Below, in pieces: positions 1 to 9,583 of a stretch of 64,000 bases of DNA. The notes under the pieces are model-generated. The model searched no databases and was not told where the DNA came from. It saw only the letters and a program-made list of their open reading frames with translations. Origin of the DNA: Streptomyces filamentosus (GTDB taxonomy: Bacteria; Actinomycetota; Actinomycetes; Streptomycetales; Streptomycetaceae); contig NZ_BNBE01000001.1 in assembly GCF_014654895.1 (NCBI RefSeq), forward strand, positions 3,308,501 to 3,372,500, read 5' to 3'. The translations under genes and the position numbers were made by a program. How positions within the stretch are numbered: the first letter of the stretch is position 1; each line of letters opens with the position of its first letter.

Positions 1-22
1 AGACGGGCGAGCTCGGCACCGC

Positions 23-3000
23 CTACGAGCTCGATCTCGGCGGGAGCGCGGGCCGGGAGCGGTCCGGCACCGCGTCGTAGCCGGGCGGGCTCGCCGCCGG
101 GGTCCGGTCGAGCAGGGCGAGGGCCCGGTGGACGGCGTCGTCGAGCTGCGCGTGCCGTCCCTCGGCCCAGTCGAGGGGGGTGCGCAGCACGGAGAGGTCG
201 GGTTCCACGCCGTGGTTCTCCACGGACCAGCCCCACTCGGTGAACCAGGCCGCGTTCATCGGGACGGTGATCTGGGTGCCGTCGCCGAGCTTGTGCCGGC
301 CGGTCATGCCGACCACCCCGCCCCAGGTGCGCTGGCCGACGACGGGGCCGAGGCCGAGCAGCTTGAACGCGGCGGTGATCATGTCGCCGTCGGAGGAGGT
401 GGCCTCGTCGGCGAGGGCGACGACCGGGCCGCGCGGGGCGTTGGAGGCGTAGCTGACGGGCTGGGCGTTGCGCGTGAGGTCCCAGCCGATGATCTTGCGG
501 GTGAGGGTCTCCACGACGAGCTCGCTGATGTGTCCGCCGGCGTTGCCCCGGACGTCCACGATGAGGGCGGGGCGGGAGACCTCCATCCGCAGGTCGCGGT
601 TGAACTGGGCCCAGCCGGAGCCGCCCATGTCGGGGATGTGGAGGTAGCCGCACCGGCCGCCGCTCAGTTCGCGGACGACGGCCCGCCGTTTGGCGACCCA
701 GTCCTGATAGCGCAGCGGGCGTTCGTCGACGAGGGGGACGACGGCGACGCGGCGGGAGCGGCCCTCGCCGCCGGCCGGGGTGAAGGTGAGCTCGACGGTG
801 GTGCCGCCGGTGCCGGCGAGCAGCGGGTAGGGGCCGGCGACGGGGTCGACGGGCCGGCCGTCGACGTGGGTGAGGACGGCGCCCTCGCGGATGCCGGTGC
901 CGGCGAGCGGCGAGCGGGCCTTGGAGTCGGAGGACTCACCGGGAAGGATCCGCTTCACCACCCAACTGCCGTCGCGGGGAACCAGGTTGGCGCCGAGGAG
1001 GCCCTGGGGGCGCTGGTAGTGCGCCGGGCCCTCGTTGCGCCGGGCGGGGGTGACGTACGCGTGGGAGGTGCCGAGCTCGCCCATGACCTCGCGCAGCAGG
1101 TCGGCGAACTCGTCCGGTGAGGCGACCCGTTCGACCAGCGGCCGGTACTGGTCGAGGATCGCGGTCCAGTCGACGCCGCCCATGCCGGGCTCCCAGAAGT
1201 AGGAGCGGACGATCCTTCCGGCCTCGTCGTAGGCCTGGCGCCATTCGGCGCCGGGGTCGACGTCGTGGAGGATGCGGCGCAGGTCGAGGTAGACGGTGGA
1301 GTCGCCGTCGGCGGGTTCGGTGGCGGGGACGGCCCGCAGCTCGCCCTCGTCGAAGACGACGAGCCGGCTGCCGTCGCCGCTGACGGCGAACCAGTCGAGG
1401 TCGCGGGCGAGTTCGGTGCGGCGGGCCTTGACGACGGAGAAGTGCTCCAGGGTGGGGCGGCCGGAGGTGTCGGCGGGATTGGCGAAGGTCTCGCCGAGGG
1501 CGCCGGAGATGGGCCAGCGCAGCCAGACGAGCCCGCCGCCGGAGACCGGGCAGAGCGCCGAGTACTTGGAGGCGGCGACGGGGAAGGGGGTGACCCGGTC
1601 GGGCAGGCCCTCGATCTCCACGGTGACCGTGCCGTCGCCGCTGTCGGCGCCGTCGTCGGCCGGGTCCATGCCGCCGGCGGCCGGGCGCCCGTCGGGCAGC
1701 AGCGCGAAGGGGGACGGCGTCGCGGAGGACAGCGGCACGAGGTAGGGGCGGCAGCCGAGCGGGAAGGACAGGTCGCCGGTGTGGACGTCGTACACCGGGT
1801 CGAAGCCGCGCCAGGAGAGGAAGGCGAGGTAGCGGCCGTCGCTGGTGAAGACGGGGTTCTCGTCCTCGAAGCGGCCGTTGGTGACGTCGATGACCGTGCG
1901 CGCTCCTGGGCCGGAGATGCGGACGAGCTTGATGGAGCGCAGCGAGCGGCCGATGCCGGGGTGGGACCAGGTGAGCCAGGCGCCGTCCGGGGAGAAGGCG
2001 AGGTCGCGGACGGGGCCGTTGACCGAGCGGATGAGTTCGGTGACCTCGCCGTTGGTCTCCTCCGTCGCGTCGACGAGGAGGAGGCGGCCGTCGTTCGAGG
2101 CGATGGCGAGCCGCTCGCCCTCGGGGTCGGCGACCAGCTCCTCGACCCGGCCCAGCTCCCCGGCGGCGAGCCGGCGCGGGGGCCGGTCGCCGGTGGCCCG
2201 GGGGAGGGAGGCGATCTCGACGGCGTCCTCGCCCTCGGCGTCGGTGACGTAGGCGATCTGTCCGCCGCTGCCGAGCATCTCGGGGAGCCGCACGCGGACG
2301 CCGGGGGTGTCCGCGATGGCCCGCGCGGGTCCGTCGCGGTGGGTGAGCCAGTACAGGCTGCCGCGCACCCCGACGGCGCTGGCCCGGCCGGTCTCGTCGA
2401 CGGAGAGCGCGTCGACGTGCTGGGCGGCGGGCAGCTGGTAGGGGCGGCGGCCGGCGCGCTGGCCGCCGAGCCGCACCTCCAGGCGGCGGGGCACGGCGCC
2501 GGCGGCCAGGTCCTCCACGATCCACAGCTCGCCCGCGCACTGGTAGACGATGCGGCGGCCGTCGGACGAGGCGTGCCGGGCGTAGAAGTCGGCGTGGTCG
2601 GTGTGGCGGCGCAGGCCGGTGCCGTCGGGGCGGCAGGAGTAGACGTTCCCCACGCCCTCGTGGTCGGAGAGGAAGGCGATCCGGTACCCCTCGGGCGTCC
2701 CGGGGTCGGTGACGAACATCGGGTCGGCGAGGTGGCCGCCGATGTCGGGCAGCAGCCGCTCCCCGTGCAGCCACAGCCGGCCGGTGGCGCCGCCCCGGTA
2801 CCGCTTCCAGGCGGCGGGTTCGTGCGGCGGGGTGCCGGTGAGGAGGAGGGTGCGGCGCTCGCCCCCGACGTCCCGGACGGCGATGTCGCAGACCGGGCCC
2901 CAGGGCATCCGGCCGCCGGGGGAGCCGTCGGTGGCGACGGTGTACGCCCAGGAGAAGTACGAGAAGGGCTGGCCCTGCGAGGACACGGCGAGGATGTCGG

Positions 3001-3328
3001 ACCGGCCGCTCGGGTCGGGGGGCGACCAGCCGCAGACGCGGGTGTCGGTGGACCCCCAGTGGGTGAGCTGCCGGGCGTGGCCGCCGTCGACCGGCACGAG
3101 GTGGATCTCGGGGTCGAGGCTGCGCCAGTTCGTGTACGCGATGTGCCGCCCGTCCGGGGAGAAGCGGGGGTGCCCGGCTCGGGTGCGGTCGACGGTGAGC
3201 CGCCAGGCGCGGCCCGGGCGGTGCCCCTCAGGCACGAGGGGGGCGATCCAGAGGTCGTCCTCGGCCGTGAAGCACAGCAGGTCGTCGTGGAGGTGCGGGA
3301 AGCGGAGGTAGGCCACGTCGTCACTCAC
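23..3328 (-). CDS. Tricorn-type S41 family peptidase
   Basis: This 1101-residue protein is the size of archaeal tricorn protease (about 1070). Its N-terminal two thirds are beta-propeller repeats (LRFPHLHDDLLCFTAEDDLW, FSPDGRHIAYT, FSPDGAWLTWS). A PDZ-like segment (GIREGAVLTHVDGRPV) lies near residues 800-870, and the S41 catalytic domain follows. His756 in GTSHAYV and Ser978/979 in ATSSDGDM match the catalytic His and Ser of tricorn. The family degrades oligopeptides in the cytosol, and I see no signal peptide. The GTG at 3328 is chosen because similarity begins with SDDVAYLRFP; the open frame continues upstream but is antisense to the TetR gene. The gene is divergent from that TetR gene, and three palindromes lie between them, so shared control is possible but unproven. 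Confidence 0.93.
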   Translation of the reverse strand: MSDDVAYLRFPHLHDDLLCFTAEDDLWIAPLVPEGHRPGRAWRLTVDRTRAGHPRFSPDGRHIAYTNWRSLDPEIHLVPVDGGHARQLTHWGSTDTRVCGWSPPDPSGRSDILAVSSQGQPFSYFSWAYTVATDGSPGGRMPWGPVCDIAVRDVGGERRTLLLTGTPPHEPAAWKRYRGGATGRLWLHGERLLPDIGGHLADPMFVTDPGTPEGYRIAFLSDHEGVGNVYSCRPDGTGLRRHTDHADFYARHASSDGRRIVYQCAGELWIVEDLAAGAVPRRLEVRLGGQRAGRRPYQLPAAQHVDALSVDETGRASAVGVRGSLYWLTHRDGPARAIADTPGVRVRLPEMLGSGGQIAYVTDAEGEDAVEIASLPRATGDRPPRRLAAGELGRVEELVADPEGERLAIASNDGRLLLVDATEETNGEVTELIRSVNGPVRDLAFSPDGAWLTWSHPGIGRSLRSIKLVRISGPGARTVIDVTNGRFEDENPVFTSDGRYLAFLSWRGFDPVYDVHTGDLSFPLGCRPYLVPLSSATPSPFALLPDGRPAAGGMDPADDGADSGDGTVTVEIEGLPDRVTPFPVAASKYSALCPVSGGGLVWLRWPISGALGETFANPADTSGRPTLEHFSVVKARRTELARDLDWFAVSGDGSRLVVFDEGELRAVPATEPADGDSTVYLDLRRILHDVDPGAEWRQAYDEAGRIVRSYFWEPGMGGVDWTAILDQYRPLVERVASPDEFADLLREVMGELGTSHAYVTPARRNEGPAHYQRPQGLLGANLVPRDGSWVVKRILPGESSDSKARSPLAGTGIREGAVLTHVDGRPVDPVAGPYPLLAGTGGTTVELTFTPAGGEGRSRRVAVVPLVDERPLRYQDWVAKRRAVVRELSGGRCGYLHIPDMGGSGWAQFNRDLRMEVSRPALIVDVRGNAGGHISELVVETLTRKIIGWDLTRNAQPVSYASNAPRGPVVALADEATSSDGDMITAAFKLLGLGPVVGQRTWGGVVGMTGRHKLGDGTQITVPMNAAWFTEWGWSVENHGVEPDLSVLRTPLDWAEGRHAQLDDAVHRALALLDRTPAASPPGYDAVPDRSRPALPPRSSS

Positions 3329-3438
3329 GCGTTCATGCTTTCCGCGCGGAGGGGGCGCGGCAACCCGTACCGGCGGATCTGTGGACAACCACGGGATCCG
3401 GAGACACCTGTGGACGGAGGGTGTGGCCCAGGACACGT

Positions 3439-3453
3439 ACGAAACGGTTTCGT
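3439..3453. promoter_or_regulatory. Candidate operator 1, upstream of the TetR/MMPL genes
   Basis: ACGAAACGGTTTCGT is a perfect palindrome apart from its central base. The same 15-mer, with only the centre changed, recurs 55 bp downstream just before the TetR start. A TetR dimer autoregulating its own operon is the likely reader (inference). Confidence 0.75.
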
Positions 3454-3473
3454 TTCGCTGGGCGGCGGGGTAC

Positions 3474-3490
3474 CTTCGTACCGTACGAAG
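3474..3490. promoter_or_regulatory. Second palindrome class between the two operators
   Basis: CTTCGTACCGTACGAAG has 8-bp perfect arms around one central base. It lies between the two ACGAAAC-type sites and shares their TACGAA core. It may be another operator copy with different spacing, or part of the promoter. Confidence 0.55.
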
Positions 3491-3493
3491 AGT

Positions 3494-3508
3494 ACGAAAC
3501 CGTTTCGT
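3494..3508. promoter_or_regulatory. Candidate operator 2, next to the TetR start
   Basis: ACGAAACCGTTTCGT is the second copy of the 15-bp palindrome. It ends 18 bp before the TetR ATG, so bound protein would block initiation or early elongation of the TetR/MMPL transcript. Confidence 0.75.
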
Positions 3509-3526
3509 TCGGCCCGGAGGTCCAGG

Positions 3527-4099
3527 ATGGCCCGCAGCAGACTCACTCCCGAGCGGGAGTCCGAGCTGTACGCGGCCGTGCTCGACCTCCTCCGCGAGGT
3601 CGGCTACGACGCCCTCACCATGGACGCCGTCGCCGCCCGCACCCACTCCAGCAAGGCCACCCTCTACCGCCAGTGGGGGAGCAAGCCGGAGCTGGTCGCC
3701 CGGGCCCTGCGCCACAACAAGCCCGTCGACCTCACCGAGATCGACACCGGCTCGCTGCGCGGCGACTTCCAGGCCCTCATGGCGCTGACCGACGACTGCC
3801 AGATGGAGAAGGACACCGCGCTGATGCGGGGTCTCGCCCATGCCGTCCACGACAACCCGGACCTGCACCGGGCCCTGCGCGAGCTGCTCATCGAACCCGA
3901 GCTGAACGGCTTCGGCGAGGTCCTCGCCCGTGCGGTCCGACGCGGCGAGATCGACCCGGACAACCCGGCGCTCGAACTCGTCCCGCACATGCTGATCGGG
4001 GCGTTCGTCGCCCGCCCGCTGGTCGACGACCAGCCGGTCGACCACGCCTTCCTCAGCGCCTACGTCGACGCCGTCGTGCTCCCCTCACTCGGCGCCTGA
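3527..4099 (+). CDS. TetR family transcriptional regulator
   Basis: This 190-residue protein has the TetR N-terminal HTH at about residues 25-50 (TMDAVAARTHSSKATLYRQW) and a C-terminal helical ligand domain ending in FVARPLVDDQPVD. The ATG at 3527 follows GGAGG at 3516-3520. Two 15-bp palindromes lie immediately upstream. An MMPL exporter begins 105 bp downstream on the same strand, so the protein probably represses itself and the exporter and is released by an exported or toxic ligand. The ligand cannot be read from the sequence. The divergent tricorn gene may share the control region. Confidence 0.93.
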   Translation: MARSRLTPERESELYAAVLDLLREVGYDALTMDAVAARTHSSKATLYRQWGSKPELVARALRHNKPVDLTEIDTGSLRGDFQALMALTDDCQMEKDTALMRGLAHAVHDNPDLHRALRELLIEPELNGFGEVLARAVRRGEIDPDNPALELVPHMLIGAFVARPLVDDQPVDHAFLSAYVDAVVLPSLGA

Positions 4100-4204
4100 C
4101 CCCCCGCACCACCGTTCGTCCCCGCTCCACCTGACAGCGCACCGCTCACGCCGTCGGGCCGGCTCCCCATGCCCTGTCCCACCCCACAATGGGAGTACGC
4201 ACCC

Positions 4205-6361
4205 GTGGCCACCTTCCTGTACAAGCTGGGCCGCAGCGCCTTCCGGCGCCGACGGCTCGTCGCCCTCCTCTGGGTGGCGCTCCTCGCGCTCGCCGGAGTC
4301 GGCGCCGCCACCGCGCCCGCCGCGACCTCCAGCTCCTTCTCCATCCCCGGCACCGAGGCCCAGCGCGCCTTCGACCTGCTGGAGGAGCGCTTCCCCGGCG
4401 CCGGCGCCGACGGCGCCACCGCCCGCGTCGTCTTCAAGGCCCCCGACGGGCAGAAGATGACCGACGCCGAGCCCAAGGCCGTCGTCGAGGAGACCGTCGC
4501 CGCCCTGCGGTCCGGATCCGACCAGATCGTCTCCGTCGCCGACCCGTACGAGGCCCGTGCCGTCTCCCAGGACGGCTCCACCGCCTACGTCTCCGTGGCC
4601 TACGAGGTCAACGGGATGGAGCTCACCGACGAGACCCGTGAGGCCCTGAAGCAGGCCGGCCAGGCCGCCCAGGGCAAGGGCCTGACCGTCGAGCTCGGCG
4701 GCGACGCCCTCCAGAGCATGCCGGAGACCGGCGCCGGGGAGATCGTCGGCGTGGTCATCGCCGGCATCGTCCTCGTCATCACCTTCGGCTCGCTCGTCGC
4801 CGCCGGACTGCCGCTGCTCACCGCGATCATCGGCGTCGGCATCGGCGTCTCCACGATCACCGCGCTCGCGAACGTCCTGGACCTCGGCTCCACCACCTCC
4901 ACGCTCGCGATGATGATCGGCCTCGCCGTCGGCATCGACTACGCCCTCTTCATCGTCTCCCGCTACCGCGCCGAACTGGCCGACGGACGGAGCAAGGAGG
5001 AGGCCGCGGGCCGCGCCACCGGCACCGCCGGATCGGCCGTCGTCTTCGCCGGACTGACCGTCGTCATCGCCCTCGTCGGCCTCGCCGTCGTCAACATCCC
5101 GATGCTGACGAAGATGGGCTTCGCCGCCGCCGGCACCGTCGTCATCGCCGTCCTCATCGCGCTCACCCTGATCCCCGCGCTGCTCGGCTTCGCCGGCGAC
5201 AAGGTGGTCGGCCGCAAGCAGCGCAAGGGCACGGCCGAGGAGACCGGCAAGCCGAACGCGGGCACCCGCTGGGCCCGCTTCGTCATCCGCCGCCCCGTCC
5301 TCGTCCTCCTCGCGGGCGTCCTCGGCCTCGGCGCCATCGCCGTTCCGGCCGCCTCCCTGGAGATGGGCCTGCCCGACGACGGCGTGAAGCCGGTCTCCGC
5401 GACCGAGCGCCGCGCCTACGACCTGCTCTCCGACGGCTTCGGCCCCGGCTTCAACGGCCCGCTGCTCGTCGTCGTCGACGGCGACAGGGCCGCCGCCGAC
5501 AGGACGGTCGACACCATCAAGGGCCTCGACGGCATCGCCGCCGTCACCCCGGCCACGCCCAACAAGGCCGGCGACGCCGCCATGATCACGGTGATCCCGG
5601 AGGACCGCCCGTCCTCCGGCGCCACCGAGACCCTCGTCCACGACATCCGCGGCGCCACCGGCGACGACGTCCTCGTCACCGGCGCCACCGCGATGAACAT
5701 CGACTTCTCGCAGAAGATGAACGACGCCCTCGTGCCCTACCTGGCACTCGTCGTCGGCCTCGCCTTCGTCCTCCTGACCGTGGTCTTCCGCTCGATCCTG
5801 GTCCCGCTCAAGGCCGCCCTCGGCTTCCTGCTCTCGGTGGTCGCCGCCCTCGGCGCCGTCGTCGCGGTCTTCCAGTGGGGCTGGCTGGGCAGCCTGTTCG
5901 GCGTCGAGCAGACCGGCCCGATCATGTCGATGATGCCGATCTTCATGGTGGGCGTGGTCTTCGGCCTCGCCATGGACTACGAGGTCTTCCTCGTCACCCG
6001 GATGCGCGAGGCGTACGTCCACGGCGAGCGGCCCGGCGAGGCGATCGTGACCGGCTTCCGGCACAGCGCCCGGGTGGTCACCGCCGCCGCGGTGATCATG
6101 ATCGCGGTCTTCTCCGGCTTCATCGGGATGAGCGACCAGATGATCAAGATGATCGGCTTCGGCCTCGCCGTCGCCGTCCTCTTCGACGCCTTCGTCGTCC
6201 GCATGGCGATCGTCCCGGCCGTCCTCGCGCTCCTCGGCCGCAAGGCGTGGTGGCTGCCGAAGTGGCTGGACCGGGTGCTGCCCGCCGTCGACGTGGAGGG
6301 CGAGGGCCTCGCCGCCCACGACGCCGCCGAGGACCGGAAGCCGGACCTCGTGAAGGCGTAG
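4205..6361 (+). CDS. MMPL-family RND-type membrane exporter
   Basis: This 718-residue protein has the two-halved MMPL layout: one N-terminal transmembrane helix, a periplasmic loop with the GADGATARVVF region, five helices, and then the same pattern again. Each half has the acidic transmembrane signature (GLAVGIDYALFIVSRYR near residue 238 and VVFGLAMDYEVFLVTRMRE near 585) that couples proton flow to transport. The GTG at 4205 is preferred because GGGAG at 4191 is correctly spaced; an in-frame ATG at 4169 would add twelve unlikely residues. It follows the TetR gene and is probably in its regulon. The substrate is unknown; the family exports lipids, siderophores and drugs. Confidence 0.92.
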   Translation: MATFLYKLGRSAFRRRRLVALLWVALLALAGVGAATAPAATSSSFSIPGTEAQRAFDLLEERFPGAGADGATARVVFKAPDGQKMTDAEPKAVVEETVAALRSGSDQIVSVADPYEARAVSQDGSTAYVSVAYEVNGMELTDETREALKQAGQAAQGKGLTVELGGDALQSMPETGAGEIVGVVIAGIVLVITFGSLVAAGLPLLTAIIGVGIGVSTITALANVLDLGSTTSTLAMMIGLAVGIDYALFIVSRYRAELADGRSKEEAAGRATGTAGSAVVFAGLTVVIALVGLAVVNIPMLTKMGFAAAGTVVIAVLIALTLIPALLGFAGDKVVGRKQRKGTAEETGKPNAGTRWARFVIRRPVLVLLAGVLGLGAIAVPAASLEMGLPDDGVKPVSATERRAYDLLSDGFGPGFNGPLLVVVDGDRAAADRTVDTIKGLDGIAAVTPATPNKAGDAAMITVIPEDRPSSGATETLVHDIRGATGDDVLVTGATAMNIDFSQKMNDALVPYLALVVGLAFVLLTVVFRSILVPLKAALGFLLSVVAALGAVVAVFQWGWLGSLFGVEQTGPIMSMMPIFMVGVVFGLAMDYEVFLVTRMREAYVHGERPGEAIVTGFRHSARVVTAAAVIMIAVFSGFIGMSDQMIKMIGFGLAVAVLFDAFVVRMAIVPAVLALLGRKAWWLPKWLDRVLPAVDVEGEGLAAHDAAEDRKPDLVKA

Positions 6362-6457
6362 CGCCCCCGTGATCCCCGGGGCCGCCCCTGAGCGGGGGGC
6401 GTGCCCCGGACCGCGCCGGGACCTGTGGGGACGGGGATCCGACGCGACCGTACGCCG

Positions 6458-6805
6458 TCAGCGCACCGTGAGAGACGGGGCGCCGGCGGCGTACGTGTGC
6501 TCCAGGAAGCGGGTCAGGGCGGTGCTGTCGAACTGGACGACGGAGACCTGCTCCTCGCCGTGGAACTCGACCACCGTCTGCGCCCGGCCGCAGGGCCAGA
6601 CCGCGATGTCGCCGCGGTGGGCGGGGTCGTGGATGCCGTCCTCCAGGAGGGCCCGGGGGAAGGACCACTCGGCGCCGCCGGGGAGGACGAAGCGGACGGT
6701 CGCGGGGGAGAAGCCGGGGTCGTAGCGGAGGGTCACGGGGACGGCCCGGGCCACCGGTGCGTCGCTGATCAGCCGACCTCGTGCGCGGTCCTCGACGGCG
6801 GGCAT
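6458..6805 (-). CDS. SsgA-like (SALP) sporulation and cell-division protein
   Basis: This 115-residue protein matches the small SsgA/SsgB family found only in morphologically complex actinomycetes. Visible family features are VTLRYDPGFSPATVRFVL, the Trp in AEWSFPRALLEDGIHDP, GDIAVWPCGR and the C-terminal LTRFLEHTYA. These proteins act in septum-site selection, FtsZ recruitment and spore wall remodelling. The ATG at 6805 is preceded by GAGGAG; a longer in-frame start adds twenty residues without similarity. It is convergent with the MMPL gene and divergent from the CbiM-type transporter. Which SALP subtype it is cannot be settled from sequence alone. Confidence 0.88.
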   Translation of the reverse strand: MPAVEDRARGRLISDAPVARAVPVTLRYDPGFSPATVRFVLPGGAEWSFPRALLEDGIHDPAHRGDIAVWPCGRAQTVVEFHGEEQVSVVQFDSTALTRFLEHTYAAGAPSLTVR

Positions 6806-6937
6806 CGGATGGCTCCTCACGGCGTGGCGGATGCGGCGTGGTGCTTTTGCTCCTTGATGTCGCATTCTTCCCCGAGGGGTGCGGGGTCATGCCCGACGTG
6901 TCCGGTCTCACATCGCCATCTTGTGATCCCTGCGCTC

Positions 6938-6954
6938 TTGCAAGTCTTTTGCAG
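6938..6954 (+). promoter_or_regulatory. Candidate Nur (nickel uptake regulator) box
   Basis: TTGCAAGTCTTTTGCAG fits the Streptomyces Nur box as I recall it (tTGCaa-N5-ttGCAA), differing only in the last base. It ends 20 bp before the cbiM-like GTG start, which is where a repressor would block the promoter. It suggests nickel-responsive control of the transporter. Confidence 0.7.
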
Positions 6955-6974
6955 CCGCACTCATCATTCAGTAC

Positions 6975-8039
6975 GTGCACGTACCCGACGGATTCATCAA
7001 CGCCCCCGTGTCGGCCGCAGCCGGCGTCGTCGCCGCCGCGGCCGTCGCCGTCAGCCTGCGCGGCGCCCGCAAGGAACTCGGGGGTTCCCCCGAGGCCGGG
7101 GGAGACCGCGTCGCCCCCCTCGCGGGCCTGGTCGCGGCCTTCGTCTTCGCCGTCCAGATGCTCAACTTCCCGGTCGCCGCGGGCACCAGCGGCCACCTCC
7201 TCGGCGGCGCGCTCGCCGCGATCCTCGTCGGACCCTGGACCGGCGTGCTGTGCATCGCCGTCGTCCTCCTCATGCAGGGCGTCCTCTTCGCCGACGGCGG
7301 CCTCACCGCCCTCGGCGTCAACATCACCGTCATGGGCGTCGTGACCGTCGTCGCCGCGTACGCCGTCTTCCGCGGCCTGCGGCTCGTGCTGCCCCGCACC
7401 CGCGGCGGCGTCACCGCCGCGACCTTCGTCGCCGCGCTCGTCTCCGTACCGGCCGCGGCCGCCGCCTTCACCCTGGTCTACGCCGTCGGCGGCACCACGG
7501 ACGTGCCCGTCGGCAAGGTCCTCACCGCCATGGTCGGCGTCCACGTCCTCATCGGCGTCGGCGAGGCCGCCATCACCGCCCTCACCGTCGGCGCCGTCCT
7601 CGCCGTCCGCCCCGACCTCGTGCACGGCGCCCGCGGCCTCACCGCCCCGCTCAAGCTCCGCGTCGGCGGCGAACTCGTCGACGCGGCGCCCGCCGCGCCC
7701 GAGGCCCCCGCCCCGAAGAGCCCGCGGAAGCTGTGGATCGGCGGCGTCGTCACCGCCCTCGTCCTCGCCGGCGTCGTCTCCTTCTACGCCTCCGCCAGCC
7801 CCGACGGCCTGGAGAAGGTCGCCGCCGACCAGGGCATCGACGCCAAGGCCGACCAGTACGAGCACGCCACCGCCGACTCCCCGCTCGCCGACTACGGCGT
7901 CGAGGGCGTCGAGTCCGCCCGCCTCTCCGGCGGCCTCGCCGGCGTCATCGGCGTCGGCGCCACCCTCGCCGTCGGCACCGGCGCCTTCTGGGCCGTCCGC
8001 CGCCGCCGTACGGAGAACACCGGCGGGGCCCGGGTCTGA
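6975..8039 (+). CDS. ECF transporter substrate-binding subunit CbiM fused to CbiN (nickel/cobalt)
   Basis: The 354-residue protein starts with the MHVPDGF metal-binding N-terminus diagnostic of CbiM/NikM; this N-terminus itself coordinates the metal, so the GTG at 6975 must be right. Residues 1-215 form the hydrophobic CbiM core. After a Pro/Ala linker comes a CbiN-like domain with SPDGLEKVAADQG and a last helix (GLAGVIGVGATLAVGTGAFW). CbiM and CbiN are thus fused into one chain. The CbiQ gene starts 2 bp later. The Nur box upstream favours nickel over cobalt. No strong Shine-Dalgarno sequence is visible. Confidence 0.92.
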   Translation: MHVPDGFINAPVSAAAGVVAAAAVAVSLRGARKELGGSPEAGGDRVAPLAGLVAAFVFAVQMLNFPVAAGTSGHLLGGALAAILVGPWTGVLCIAVVLLMQGVLFADGGLTALGVNITVMGVVTVVAAYAVFRGLRLVLPRTRGGVTAATFVAALVSVPAAAAAFTLVYAVGGTTDVPVGKVLTAMVGVHVLIGVGEAAITALTVGAVLAVRPDLVHGARGLTAPLKLRVGGELVDAAPAAPEAPAPKSPRKLWIGGVVTALVLAGVVSFYASASPDGLEKVAADQGIDAKADQYEHATADSPLADYGVEGVESARLSGGLAGVIGVGATLAVGTGAFWAVRRRRTENTGGARV

Positions 8040-8041
8040 CG

Positions 8042-8799
8042 ATGGGAGCGGGCCACGCGCACCAGCTGTACCGGCGTGGGGACTCGCCGGTCCACGGCCT
8101 GCCCCCGCACACCAAACTCGTCGCCGTCCTCGGCTTCGTCCTCGTCGTCGTCGCCACCCCCCGCGAGGCCGTCTGGGCCTTCGCCCTCTACGCGGCGCTG
8201 CTCGGCGCGGTCGCCGCGCGCGCCCGCGTCCCCGCCGGCTTCCTGCTCCGCAGGCTCGCCATCGAGATCCCCTTCGTCGCCTTCGCCGTCCTCATGCCCT
8301 TCGTGGTCCCCGGCGAGCAGACCTCCGTCCTCGGCGTCTCCCTGAGCGTCCCCGGCCTGTGGGGCGCCTGGAACATCCTCGCCAAGGGCACCCTCGGCGT
8401 CGCCGCCTCCGTGCTCCTCGCCGCCACCACCGAACTCCGCGCCCTGATCCTCGGCCTCCAGCGCCTCGGCCTGCCCTCGCCGATCGTCCAGATCGCCTCG
8501 TTCATGATCCGGTACGGGGACGTCATCACCGACGAGATGCGCCGCATGTCCGTCGCCCGCCGCTCCCGCGGCTTCGAGGCGCGCGGCGTCCGCCACTGGG
8601 GCGTCCTCGCCAAGTCCGCCGGCGCCCTCTTCATCCGCTCGTACGAGCGCGGCGAACGCGTCCACCTCGCCATGGTCAGCCGCGGCTACACCGGCACCAT
8701 GCCGCTCCTCGACGAGCGCCCCACCACCCGCGCCCAATGGGCGGCGGCCCTCGCCCTGCCGCTCGCCGCCCTCCCGATCTGCATCCTCGGACGGACCCT

Positions 8800-8803
<4 letters not shown>
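8042..8803 (+). CDS. cbiQ: ECF transporter transmembrane (T) component CbiQ
   Basis: This 253-residue integral membrane protein carries the T-component coupling motifs, visible as MRRMSVARRSRGFEARG and ERGERVHLAMVSRGYTG. Their Ala-Arg-Gly-type helices contact the ATPase. The N-terminus HAHQLYRRGDSPVHGLPPHT is typical of CbiQ. It follows the CbiMN gene after 2 bp and overlaps the ATPase gene by 4 bp (GTGA), so the three form one translationally coupled operon for Ni or Co uptake across the cytoplasmic membrane. Confidence 0.92.
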
Positions 8804-9543
<740 letters not shown>

Positions 9544-9583
9544 GACGATGGGGCCCGTTCGTACGAAAGGATGAGTGGGTCAG

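Noticed and set aside
3329..4045. Extension of the tricorn frame upstream of 3328
   Set aside because: It is antisense to the TetR gene, and similarity to the family starts at SDDVAYLRFP.
6384..6400. Hairpin between MMPL and the SsgA-like gene as terminator
   Set aside because: The arms are only about 5 bp with a bulge, too weak to support.
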